A stretch of DNA of 64,000 nucleotides, from contig CM057164.1 of NCBI GenBank assembly GCA_029962745.1, forward strand, positions 27,970,543 through 28,034,542, read 5' to 3'. Position 1 is the stretch's first letter. The number at the start of each line of letters is the position of its first letter. The translations under genes and the position numbers were made by a program. This DNA is from Echinometra lucunter (taxonomy: Eukaryota > Echinodermata > Echinoidea > Camarodonta > Echinometridae). The notes under the pieces were generated by a model. That model was given only the letters and a program-made list of their open reading frames with translations, was not told the DNA's origin and ran no database searches. Positions 47,925 through 59,875 of this stretch are shown piece by piece.

Positions 47925-48065
47925 ATTTCATACTTTTTCCATTCCAATTCATGAACGTGCATTCAAAATCACTCAACGCACGCCCCGCGAAGATATTCGG
48001 GCTTTCAAATTCCGAATCCGATCGATCAATTTCATTTCTGGGCACTCTTATTCTCTTTCCGTAAA
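47925..48065. repeat. Partial 20-21-base-period array
   Basis: A shortened copy of the periodic array at 63665-64000, in the same orientation, breaking off at about 48065. Confidence 0.65.
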
Positions 48066-48775
48066 TCAAATTGAAGGGGCCAGAGGGGGTCAAACTATAG
48101 AGATAGGTATTTACTCTTTTTTGTGTACATATCAATGATCTATGGGCAAAACTATTCTAGGAAAAATATTGTCAGCCGTGCACAAAGTGGTGAGGGCGGC
48201 CAGGAAGGACCTCCAAAAACATGAAAAGAGCCCAAAACGATGGCTTAATGCATGACTGATCTTGCTTTGAAAATAAAGACAAGCCGATGGTACGACAAGC
48301 CGTCGCACAGTGGGCCAGGATAGCTCCAAAGTGCCAAAATTCATATTCACTCAGTTTTACTCTAATATTATGGTTAAATGATGGGTTTAAGAGTAATCAG
48401 ATACGTAGAATCCAATGAAAACAATTTCAAAGACATGTGACGTCATTAAAACACTGATTTCTGATTGGCTGCCGAAATCAGTGAGAGCTTATGTCTCTAT
48501 GAGCCATTCGCAGTTCTTCTCAATAAACTTTTGCACATTATGTCATTGCTTTTCCCGTATTATCTCAGTATAATGTACAAAAAGTCTTTTATAGGTATGA
48601 ATGTACAAAGTAATTCTTCAGGTATCATGGAGTTAACGAACACATGATATTGACTGATGAAGTCCATGCATTCTTTTAGTCCATTTTTCGTAGGCCTATT
48701 GTTCATAACGTATAAGAGGAATGCATTATTTCGAAGAGTCTTCGAAATTATTTCCGAAGAATTACCTAGAAGATT

Positions 48776-49022
48776 ATGCAGATAGATAGATGGATAGATG
48801 GACAGATAGATAGACAGATAGAAAGATATGAATGTGTGTAAATCACAGCAGTGAATAGATTGATGAATATGAGACAGATGGATGGATAAACAGAAATATA
48901 CCTATAGATATGTGGATGAATAGGATATAGATAGATATAGGAATATATACGGATATGGATGGATGGATAGATAGAGAAGGATACGTGTAGATAGATAGGT
49001 AGATGAAAAGATAAATTGATTG
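48776..49022. repeat. GATA/GGAT microsatellite
   Basis: About 245 bases of GATAGATAGATGGATA-type tetranucleotide repeats with substitutions. Confidence 0.9.
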
Positions 49023-49029
49023 AATTGAT

Positions 49030-50150
49030 CAATCATGAGCTCAACACCTTGAACCATGTGTTTTCTTTTAAATGCTACTGGAATGATAACAGATTAGGAA
49101 AAAGGAAAATGAAGTAGATAATTAAGCAACCAAGAAAGGGTTTCAGTTGTATGAAAAATTGCATGAAATAAATATTATAAAAGAATTAATGAATAAGTTT
49201 TAGGAATTCATACCGTGTGGATGGTGTGAATCGTCACCTTTTAGCTGTGAAGTGTAGAATCGAAATCATGTACCATACATATATCGCAGGGGAAAGTTTT
49301 AGCTTTAAGTAGTTAGTACACCTTAACCTTTGGAAGAGGGGGTTTTTCAGCAACTAAATCAAGTCCTATAATAATATTTATAAATCTTGTTTACTTCTTA
49401 CTGAGTTTATGGGACCTTGCCGTGTAAACAGTACCACTACAGAGAGCGTCTGGCCAACTCGGTTTCATTAGGTTACACTATGGCGCAATTTCTTTTGCAT
49501 ATTGTGCTGGCCCAACGTACAAACAAAACGCGCCATGTTGTTACCTATACGGCACCGCGTGTAAAGAGTCATGCGCGCCCCCATGCGCCGCTGTATAATG
49601 ACGGAGAATCCTTCAGCAGCCGCGCGGCCCAAAATAACCTGATTTTCCGGGTAATGTGCCAGGGAAAATCGGCTCATAACATAAAAAATGGCAGAAGGTG
49701 GCAGCCAAATTTGGTATCAGCTTAAAGCTGAGACATCAGGGAAAACGTTGGTAATAAAATTGATTTGGAAATCCGTGGAAATCTAAACGTTTCTTCTTGA
49801 TTTATAAAAAACATGGAAAATCAGCCAATTTTGTATGATAATTACCTTATTATATTCACGAAGATTGTGTTTCTATCCATTTTAACCCATTCATACAGTC
49901 AAATGAACTATCAGGAATATGTGGGAGCAATTTTAGATAGATAAGTTTAAAACTACATGTTTAAATAACTTATTTATCAAATTGGTCACTATTTGCACTG
50001 AAACGCACAATATGTCGAGTTTTGCGGTTTGAAGTAGGAAATTCACACCCTTAATGTACATACCGGAGTTAGATATTTTACTGAAGTATTCTTCAAAGTA
50101 TTGTCTTTCAATAGGGCATGACAAAATTGAAAAAATTAAATTGTCCAAAA
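49030..50150. other. Intergenic with a CpG-rich island at 49400-49740
   Basis: Most of this stretch is AT-rich. The part at 49400-49740 is richer in G and C and has CpG sites (GCGCGCC, GCCGCGCGGC) and an open plus frame of about 100 codons that is not recognisable. Confidence 0.4.
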
Positions 50151-50800
50151 TGACTTTTGGCGCACTTTGGTCTCGCCCTGGCCCACTGTGCGTCGCACCA
50201 TCGAGTTCCTCGCTCCTTTACGGCAACAATAACTTTTGCAACCGTAGGACTGAGCGCAGTGTTCAATCTACGTTTAACAACTTGTCATACCATCAAAAAA
50301 AAAGAAAGAAAAAAGCCTTTAAGCGTTTGTGAACTAAAGCTGGGTGACGAGAAGCCGTCATTTTGTACCCCTCTTTGGCTGCCTCCACCTCTATCATTGT
50401 CTATGTGTACGGCAGACGGTTCTTTGCATAGTCATGATAGTTTTGTCCATGTACATCATATGTGCATGAAAACGAAATACATTTTATTGCTAGATTGATC
50501 CCTTCTGGCTTTCGGTCTCAAACATAATGCGCAGATTACAGCAACCACTTCGACAAAGATCAAAGACCATCCAATCAAACAGAGCGGACAGTATATAACT
50601 TGAACATGTTGAATGGAAACATGATAGTATTGTTATTGCATATTAACTGTCTAATAACTAACTAGCTTCGTTCATCAAGTACACAGAGTGAAACATGTTA
50701 CATTTCATTTTGACATGGACAAGAACTTGGTCTCAAGATCTTGGAAGTATTTACAAAGCAGCGACCGAAACTGTAACTAAACATATCCTGCAAATCCCGG
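50150..50800. repeat. Duplicated block, mostly inverted relative to 17.99-18.61 kb
   Basis: Matches the block beside gene A. It contains the same CTCGCTCCTTTACGGCAACA stretch and ends where a SINE fragment begins. Confidence 0.65.
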
Positions 50801-50945
50801 CGCGGCACTAATGTCCTTTGGCAAGATATGAATCTACATTTGCCACTCTCCACCCCGGTGTTATGTGGGTACCCGGTAGGATGCGAAAGTCATTGTGATT
50901 TGTTTAGAATTGTGAGCGCATTGTATGCGGGCAAGCCTGAATCCG
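50797..50945 (+). mobile_element. SINE body fragment
   Basis: 'CCTTTGGCAAGATATGAATC ... GGTACCCGGTAGGATGCGAA' looks like the non-tRNA part of the SINE family seen at 4209-4437 (CCTTGGCAAGTCATAAATC). The tRNA-like head is missing. Confidence 0.55.
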
Positions 50946-50959
50946 ATGACCGGGGTACT

Positions 50960-51285
50960 ATAGGTTTTCCCGGTCAATTTCATGACTTTGTCATTCAAGT
51001 TCCTATTCCGAGCATTCAATTTCCTGCATTTTTACGCTCGCAGCTCTGAAGCAGCTTTCAAAGTCAAATTGGGTCATTCAGATTAACTATCCGAGCAATC
51101 AATTGTTCATTTGCGTCATTCAAATTCAAAGCAGAAGCATAAATGGGCAATCAAATTCATTTCAAGCCAGCGACCGAATCTCCTTGGTCATTCAAATTCG
51201 TGAAAAGGCAACCAAGTTCCAAATAAGTGCATTCAATTTAAAAGATTCATTGCATTTAGTTAGCTTGGGGTCATTGTGGGTGTTT
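50960..51285. repeat. 20-21-base-period array, arm 1
   Basis: TCAA-centred motifs (mostly ATTCAAATTC) start at 50974, 50995, 51016, 51058, 51078, 51099, 51120, 51162, 51192, 51212 and 51233, so gaps are about 20-21, 30 or 42 bases. The sequence between motifs varies. It matches 52312-52640 as an inverted copy. Confidence 0.75.
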
Positions 51286-51519
51286 TTACTGAACATTGTT
51301 CAATAAATGACACGTCGAATATGTCGTCATCGTTCGGGGTGGTGCAAAGTTGGGGATAATGAAGAACGAATATAACAGCTAGTTTTAAAAGAGGAAATTT
51401 ACCCCATTTCATTATCACAACGTGCCCATCACTTTGCAATAATACTAATAATATTCTGGATTTATATAGCGCCAATTACATCTCCAAGAGAGTCTCTAAG
51501 CGCTTTAAAGAAATATTAT

Positions 51520-51850
51520 AGGTTTTCCCGGTCAATTTCATACTTTTTCCATTCCAATTCATGAACGTGCATTCAATTTCACGCAACGCACGCTCCGCGA
51601 AAACATTTGGGCTTTCAAATTCCGAATCCGATCGATCAGTTTCATTTATGGGCGCTCTTATTCTCTTTCCGTAAATCAAAATCACGCATGAGCGTTCGAT
51701 TTCCAAATGCGAGCATTGTTTTTCCTACTTGCGCATTCAAATTCAACTCGTAGTCACGATGACGCTGTTTGGGGCGTTCAATTTCATTTTCAGGCGATCA
51801 ATTTTCTACTTCGTGCACTCAATTTAGTGGAGAAGATAAAAAAGGGGTTA
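51520..51850. repeat. 20-21-base-period array, central copy
   Basis: Nearly the same as 63665-63995 in the same orientation. Anchor motifs lie at 51532, 51554 and 51573 and onward. An open minus-strand frame of about 76 codons exists only because many units are 21 bases long. Confidence 0.75.
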
Positions 51851-51895
51851 TGAGGGGGAGAGCGGGACGAGCGTTGGTTGTTTCTGATAAACGAG

Positions 51896-52117
51896 TACAC
51901 TCCGAAAAAGGATTAGTCAAAATAACTATTACGTTGGTGCATATTGTCAGACCCAAATTTTGGTGAAGATTGACCAATATAATGATGGTCATAATTACCC
52001 AATTATTTGTTGAAAATTTAATGTACCCAAATTTTGGTTGATTTTAACGAATTTTTATGTTCAGACACAAATTCACCAACACATTGGTTATCTTGACCAA
52101 TCCCTTTTTAGAATGTA
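51896..52117. mobile_element. MITE with TA target duplication
   Basis: Ends TACACTCCGAAAAAGGATTA and its inverse (AATCCCTTTTTAGAATGTA) form inverted repeats of about 31 bases starting and ending in TA, as in Tc1/mariner-type elements. There is no coding capacity. Confidence 0.65.
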
Positions 52118-52311
52118 CACAATATACCCGCACATCCCTCACCCCTAACACACGAGCACATAAACAGCAATATGAAATGTTTATAATTTCCATGTTACCA
52201 GTTTCAATGGAAGCATTTATGGCATAAACCTAAAATAGTGGACTTATGCATGATAACATTATGGCAAATGTCTTACCAAAGAAGTCAATTTATTCCAAAC
52301 TAAGTAAAAAA

Positions 52312-52640
52312 AAACCCACAATTACCCCAAGCTAACTAAATGCAATGAATCTTTTAAATTGAATGCACTTATTTGGAACTTGGTTGCCTTTTCACGAATA
52401 TGAATGACCAAGGAGATTCGGTCGCCGGCTTGAAATGAATTTGATTGCCCATTTATCAAAAAGGATGCTCCTACTTTTAATTTGAATGACCCAAATGAAC
52501 CATTGATTGCTCGGATAGCGAATCTGAATGACCCAATTTGAATTTGAAAGCTGATTCAGAGCTGCGGGCGTGAAATGCGGGAAATTGAATGCCCGGAATA
52601 TGAACTTGAAAGACAAAATCATGAAATTGACCGGGAAAAC
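52312..52640. repeat. 20-21-base-period array, arm 2 (inverted)
   Basis: The inverted counterpart of 50960-51285, with GAATGACC and TTTGAATG motifs. Its right edge falls exactly where homology with the gene A flank (16800) begins, so it marks a junction. Confidence 0.7.
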
Positions 52641-52949
52641 TTATATTTAATCATACCTGTTTTCAAAAGCATGAATTTAAATCTATTTCCTTGCATTACT
52701 TTTTAATTGATTGTGCTTTCAATGACAAAACAAACTTAAGGATGAAAAGCATTATCATAACGATATGCAGTCAATGTTATTTACAGAAGCTCTACAGTAA
52801 TATTAAAATAGAATATCTTGATATGTGGTAGTATGCAGACAACACCCTCACCCCCGCCCCCCCCCCCCCCTTCCCAAAGCTGATAGGATAAAAACAAATA
52901 CATGTATAATAAATCTAAAACGACTCGGAAGAAACAAGCAATATATCAA

Positions 52950-53190
52950 TAATGTTGGCTCAATGAATAGAGCTCCGCCTCATGAACGGGAGGTCGTGGG
53001 TTCGATCCCCGGCCGAGTAATACCAAAGACTTAAAAAAATGGGACCTTCTGCCTTCTAACCAAGCGCTCGGCATACAAAAATGGAGAAGGGTAATAACAA
53101 TATTATGTTATGCAGGTTCCGCTGGAAGAGCAGTTAATGAAACTGAAGTGGCTACCCTGAATAATTAAGACGTTATTATTACTATTTTTT
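52950..53190 (+). mobile_element. tRNA-derived SINE (plus)
   Basis: A-box-like TGGCTCAATGAATAGAG, B-box GGTTCGATCCC, and a body ending GGAAGAGCAGTTAATGAAAC...GTGGCTACCCTGAATAATTA with an ATT tail. It is the inverted-unit counterpart of 16280-16500. Confidence 0.75.
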
Positions 53191-53899
53191 TATTATCATT
53201 AATGTGAATATCTTGGCGGACCTCTATAGTTTGCTTTTGTTTTTTCTTTCTTTGTCTAAATTTATACCAAACTATCTAAGGAAATCATAAAAGCCGATTA
53301 AAAAATAATAATTTCAAAGATTGAAATTTCAGCATGATGAACCATAATATTTCTCCTCATGAATATTTACATTATCTTTCATATTCTAGAAGAAGATACT
53401 GTTAAAATCTTATCTTAATCATACAACAAATATTTTCAGTCTAGTGTTTTATATATACACCTCACGTGTGTTCCTAAGCCTTAAAAGAACCTTCTATACG
53501 GGGAAATGATACACGCTCGCATACAAGTCCTACTTAAAGATCATCACAGTGAAATTTGGAGACATCTATGTATATTTTTTCTTAGTTAATGTAGTTAAAA
53601 GTGAAAGAAAATGTATAGTGAATATTCTCTCACGGAGGAGATAAATCAGCGCAACCTCTTTTGTATATCACAGTCCACTCGTGCTTTAAGATCATACACA
53701 GGAAGTTTGTTCGTTGTTCCTATAATCTTAACTGACACATAATTATACACTGATATAGTTTGCATTTGCACACGCTTCGTGAGTTTCATGGCACGCATAT
53801 ACAGATTCTATATCGTATGATTTCTAGCCTTCTCTTAAAAAGTATTTGCTTAATGTTTAAAGTGTATACCACGAACTCGGTGCCCAGCGCTACATGTAC

Positions 53900-53905
53900 T
53901 TTATT
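53900..53905 (-). terminator. Gene C polyadenylation signal
   Basis: AATAAA on the minus strand in the position equivalent to 15109-15114 of gene A. Confidence 0.5.
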
Positions 53906-54171
53906 GCTTCTGGATTTTCTTGTTTGTATTTTCTTACATGTAGTTTTTTGTTTTCATTTTGAGCGCATAAAGTACATGCTATCCGGTTATCAAGTACTGT
54001 AACCTCGTATTGTGGCAATACGATTGAGACAGACATTTTAGAATTTTCAGAATTAATATACTAGTGTGAAATTTCGGTTGACGGCCTCAAGTAAACCAAG
54101 AAATGGCCAGTGCTTCATTTCTGAATTTTCTGACCACAGGCGACCATTTCGTAGTCTCCTCTTGGAAAATC

Positions 54172-54975
54172 TCATGGCGTTGTTTCTTCTACCTCTGCGT
54201 ATTCAGTATCATTTATGGATGCATACGTTTCGGCCTCAGGTTTCTCGGCGACGTCGTTCTTATCCCAGCCGAAAGGATCATCGGTATCTCCTTGTTGGCC
54301 AAACTCGTCAAAGTCAGTGTCCTTAGAATCTGGTTGAAGTGATTCTCCTACCTCTGCGTATTCCGTATCATTTATAGATGCATACGTTTCGACTTCAGGT
54401 TTCTCGGGGACGTCGTTCTTATCCCAGCCGAAAGGATCATCGGTATCTCCTTGTTGGCCAAACTCGTCAAAGTCAGTGTCCTTAGAATCTGGTTGAAGTG
54501 ATTCTCCTACCTCTGCGTATTCCGTATCATTTATGGATGCATACGTTTCGACTTCAGGTTTCTCGGGGACGTCGTTCTTATCCCAGCCGAAAGGACCATC
54601 GGTATCTCCTTGTTGGCCAAACTCGTCAAAGTCAGTGTCCTTAAAATCTGGTTGAAGTGATTCTCCTACCTCTGCGTATTCCGTTTCATTTATGGATGCA
54701 TACGTTTCGGCCTCAGGTTTCTCGGGGACGTCGTTCTTATCCCAGCCGAAAGGACCATCGGTATCTCCTTGTTGGCCAAACTCGTCAAAGTCAGTGTCCT
54801 TAGAATCTGGTTGAAGTGATTCTCCTACCTCTGCGTATTCCGTATCATTTGTGGATGCATACGTTTCGGCCTCAGGTTTCTCAGGGAAATCGTTCTTATC
54901 TCGACCGAAAGGCCCATCGGTATCTCCTTGTTGCCCCAAATTGTCATAGTCGGTGTCCTTCGAATCTGGTTGAAG
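54172..54975 (-). repeat. Five 159-base tail repeats of gene C
   Basis: Equivalent tyrosine codons end at 54223, 54382, 54541, 54700 and 54859, exactly 159 bases apart. Each unit has a YAS(I/T)-N(D/E)TE-YAEV pair. The YDxL motif is intact in the first unit only; in the other four it reads FDEF. The first unit's ITAM-spaced pair lies at 54984-54937. Confidence 0.9.
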
Positions 54976-57900
54976 TGATGAGTACTCGTTTGACGAGCTA
55001 GTATCTTCCCCTCCCTTTGACTTGCTGCTCCCGCTTGCACGAGGTCTGAACATGTTGAAGGGTCTGCTGAGGCTGCTGTATCCATCTTGAAGTTCGACGT
55101 CACCACATTCCATACCTTCCGAAGCATCCGAATTAGATTTTTCTTTCCGCTTCTTATTTCTACTAGCAGGCTTATTTGGTGCCGCGTATATGTCATCAGG
55201 CAACGTCTTTGACTTGGGATCTTCAAATACCTTTCCGTCTTCTGAGATATGAGAACGTTTTCGCTTGTTGGTGGCTTCGGTTGTCTTTTTACCTTTCTCC
55301 CCGTATCGGGAACCCCAAGTTCTGTCCAGAAAAGTTCCGGCGTCTGTAAGTGAAAGGTCCTCATCTAGTGCGGGATCTTGGGAACTCGGCTTTCCAGAGT
55401 CTTTGGTTAGGACTTTAAGCAGCAATCTTCGCTTTGATTTGTCCAGGACAGCATTTGTAACTTTAATAGTATCATTCGGGCATTTCTCCTGGCTCGTCTT
55501 AGAGCTACGTCTTGGATTGTTCTTTGGTTCTGAAGGCACATTCTGGTTATGCAGATGGTAAGATGGTTTCAGGAACTCGACCTCATGATAATACCCTTCC
55601 GCAGAGTCACCAGGAGTCGAATGTTTTACTGCAAGTGGTACATCGTTTAGTTTCCCTGCGTTAAGAGTAACAGCTCGATGATTCGTAGTACTCACCGATT
55701 CATTTTCCGAAGGAGTTGGTAACGAGTTGTATCTACTTTGGCGGTCATCTTCGAGTGGGTGAAGCACTGCTGACCCTCCAGAAGCTACCCTGACCTGATC
55801 AAGTGATTCCAAACCTCGGTCAATGGTACTGGATCCAGAGGGGTTACGGTAATCGTGGTTCCGGTTTAGAAGATCGTCTCCATTCCAGGGTGAACGTGAT
55901 GCCATATATCCAGTTTGTCCGAAAGAACGAGCTTTCCATTCATCAAACAAAGCCCTCTGTCTATGATGGAAATACCTGATAGTCGTGTAAGGAGAAAAAA
56001 ATTAAGAACTATATGTGGCATCACTAATATGACAAGTACTGTCATTTGAAATAAGATATTAGATAAAGGCACTCAAATATAAAGAATAGAATTGCCACAA
56101 CATATCATCCACGAAAATTCACTCAAATGATATCATACTAATATTATGCAATAAATCTTTTTTCCCCGTTAATTTAAACGATGTCTATGTACGTTACGAA
56201 CTTTTTATTTGTTTAAAAATCGATGCTTTTAGAATTTCCGAATTATGAACATTTCGTCCTTCGATAAGAACTAATGATATTGAGAAAAATGCAACTCTAC
56301 ATGATTTACTTTAACATGTTTACAGTGTGAATGAATGATGCCGGAACTTTTTAGAGTTTTACTTTTTAGTTTATTCGTTCATTCATTCAGTTCAGATAAA
56401 AAAAGATATGTACATATATACGATGAATACAAGGCATACAATAATTATTTACATCATGATTTATATAAGATAATTAGAAAATTGTGAAGCCTTTCTTTAA
56501 TTGCACTTCTACATGATTTACTTCACATTTTGAATGAATTGATGCCAGAACTTACAAGAAGATGATACTGATAAGAGACAAAACTCCGAGAATCACTGCA
56601 ACATCGATGACGATCCGTAACCAAACTGAGTAGAGAATTAAAAAATGTATTTTGAAAAAGCCAAGAACTAGTATTACAAGAATGTGTTACCTATACATTG
56701 ATTTGGAAATGCGACTAACAGCAACTCCCCCTCCCCCTCCCCCCCCCAAAAAAAAACTCCCTTTCATTTTTAGAATCTTTAGGGATAACTTTTTAAGAAC
56801 AAGCAAACTTAATTATGTTAATTTTGTTATTAATCTATTAATATTTGCAACGTCCATGCATTCTGTCTATTTTGATGTGAAAAGAATTAGGCATGCTTTT
56901 TTCTTGATAAATGTTACCAGAAAATGACATTAATAATTATCTACCTGGTTGACACCGACAAATGTGTTTCTCCTCACACTGATCCTCATTCCTCTTTACG
57001 ATCGTTTCTGCAAATGATAAAGTAAAATCTTACATAGCACATAAACTGCGTGAGCCCTCCATGCATATCACAACAAAACTAAAACAGGAAGAAAAGTGCC
57101 CTGAATCAACACTGTGCAGATATGTCTAGTCTGAATTAAGAAATGAATAGAAGTTGCCATAGATATGTTCGGTCATCATGTTGCCATTCTTCATGTTCTT
57201 CATTTCATTGATAACATGTTCTTAGAAAAATGTTCTTAGAAGTAAATGAAGGAGGTTGATAGGAGGAATTTATGATTTGTAAACACATTTTCCGGCATTA
57301 CTCCCTTGAAGATCGTATGCTCGGTCTGTAAAGAAAATCACAAGTTAGAAAAATCGAAAAATTCTAATCCCGCTGTTTCAATATTTCCAGCAGAAGGCAA
57401 AAGACTGTTCATGCATGGATGATCATCATAAAAAGGGAGTGGTGAGAAAAAAAAACCTCACAAAAATGATAACAGTGATTAATAATGAAGTATGTTTTCA
57501 TTAACATAATTCACCTTGCAGTTAACAACAGATTGATCAACGAGTGTTTCTAGTAACAAAATAGGGACGCTTTGAGCTCGAGAGCAAGTTGTTGATGTTG
57601 CTGTCTGTCAAGCAGTGTCATGTCAGATTCAATTTATGAATAGCTGTTATGAAAAGAAATTAATACTTTAAGCGTTGACAGCTATGCAGTGGTGTTTGAC
57701 TAAACAAATTCATTAGATGAGCAAACGACCATAACATCAACACACAAACAGGCATACAGAGGGCGCGAGGGAAGTGTGAGGGAGTGAAGAGTTAACGGTT
57801 CGGAGTTCCGAGTGGGGTAAAGGATGGGGTGGGGAGGAGGAGGAGGATGGGAGGGGTGGGCTTTAATATGAAATTTATCGGTTATGCAGTGTAGTTTCAC

Positions 57901-58436
57901 TAAATCTATCCATCAGATGAACAAACGACCATAACACAATACTCACACCATCACACACACATAACGAGGGAGGGAGAGGGAGCTTGGGGGATTGTAGAGT
58001 TTGGGTTCCGGGAGGGATTGGGGAGGGGGGGGGGGTGGTGATGGGCAATGATCATGAGGAGGGTGGGATAGGAGGAGTCTCTATTTAAGATCTCTGTCAT
58101 CCCTGGTTCATTTTTCCCGATTGAAGTGTCAAACGAAAGGGCAGAAAATGAACTTTCTAGAAATGTGATTATCTCTTTGAAATTCAAACATCGTTGGCCA
58201 AACGAATTGTTGGTTACCCAACTTCACATTGTCTTTATTCACTCACGCGTGAAGTATGTATCATATGAGTGACATCGCATGAAAGAAGAGGGTCTAAGCT
58301 TTACAAATATGTGCCACTTATTAATCATAACTGTGATTAAGAACATGATTAAACATCGATCAATCTCTCGTTTATTCTGGGACACACTGTATATATGTAC
58401 ACTCACACATATATATGTCTCTATGATATATGTATG

Positions 58437-58492
<56 letters not shown>

Positions 58493-59784
58493 ACATAGTA
58501 TTTAAAGGAAAATATTGCCATACCATTCTCAGTGGTCAAAGTACTCGAATGAATATCAAAAGTCGAGTTTGGAGGCATGGTGGCTTGTATGTTAGGTCTG
58601 TATGTAGATCCACTTTGTCTACAGTGTAGCGAGCAGTTTAATGTTGTCTGTCCGTTGACCACGTGCAAGCTGAGATTCGATGATAAGCATGAACTTTGAA
58701 GTCTTTCCGTAGTGTTGTAAACTAGCAGTACAAAATCAAGATAGCGAAAAAAAAGGATGATCCTACATAGAGCTTGATAAATGTACGTAAAACATATCTC
58801 TATACATAGACACATACCTTTTCCATAATGTTTTATTTCTGTTTGCAACACAACAATTCAAATCATTCTTTACATTAAATTCTTTCCCGCCAAAGTTAAC
58901 GGTTTAATGATTAGTGGATAAATGTTTAGTTATTTTACCTGATTGTAAGCATGTTTATGCTTGTTAATAAGCAACCAGGGGACCAAGGGATTTAAGTCCC
59001 CTCCGAAGGACTTGGTAATGAAGATTAATACCATACCGAAGGGCATTAGCGCATCATTTTGGTTTCGAACCCGGGTACTTCCGTTTACTAGACCACTGCT
59101 CTACCACAGAGCCACAGCGCCTCCTCATAATATAAAATACAATTCTTTCCAAATAAGCTCCTTCCACAAACACATGCTCACACGAACAAACACGTACACG
59201 GATACTTATGTCATCTATTGAGCGCCATAATTATGAGCGACCGGCAGGGTCGGACATTGGCACTACTCAAGATGCTATCATCAGTAACCTTTACAGCAAC
59301 AAACTATTTTCATCCATCAATACAGACCAAAAACCATGAAAACAATGGGTATTATATCAAACGATATGAACGATGTAAATAATTGTAGCTTTGTGCAATC
59401 TACTTACCTGAGTAGTATCTGCATGCTCCACATATTTGACAAGGATTGCTGTTACACTTGACGTTGCAGTGAGAGTCATTCACCTTTGAGATGCTTGGCA
59501 GATGGTCGCTACAATAGCAGGTTCGAATAATGATGACTACCAAAGTTTTGCTCATTCTCGTGCAATGATCCACACATTCGTCAACATTAGTCACAGTTTC
59601 GTCTTTTGTAAGCACATCTTGCCAGTCCGCACCTTGGGGAAAGCAACCTACATAGCCTGGACCTTATGAAGAAGTTACATAAACATAATAAACAAAATAC
59701 GAATAGTGAATCATTTAGAGATTGCAGTTTTCTTTACAGTACATAATACATTGCATAGATAATAATAATAATGATAATAAATTA

Positions 59785-59821
<37 letters not shown>

Positions 59822-59838
59822 TATTATTATTATTATTA

Positions 59839-59875
<37 letters not shown>

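Noticed and set aside
48776..49022. CRISPR-like or regulatory array
   Set aside because: It is a GATA-type microsatellite without distinct spacers, in a eukaryotic genome.
51476..51706. Open minus-strand frame (also at 63505-63852 and 47749-48135) that looks conserved in three places
   Set aside because: It follows the periodic array; many units are 21 bases, so the frame stays open by periodicity, and the copies are recent duplicates. No start context or protein family was recognised.
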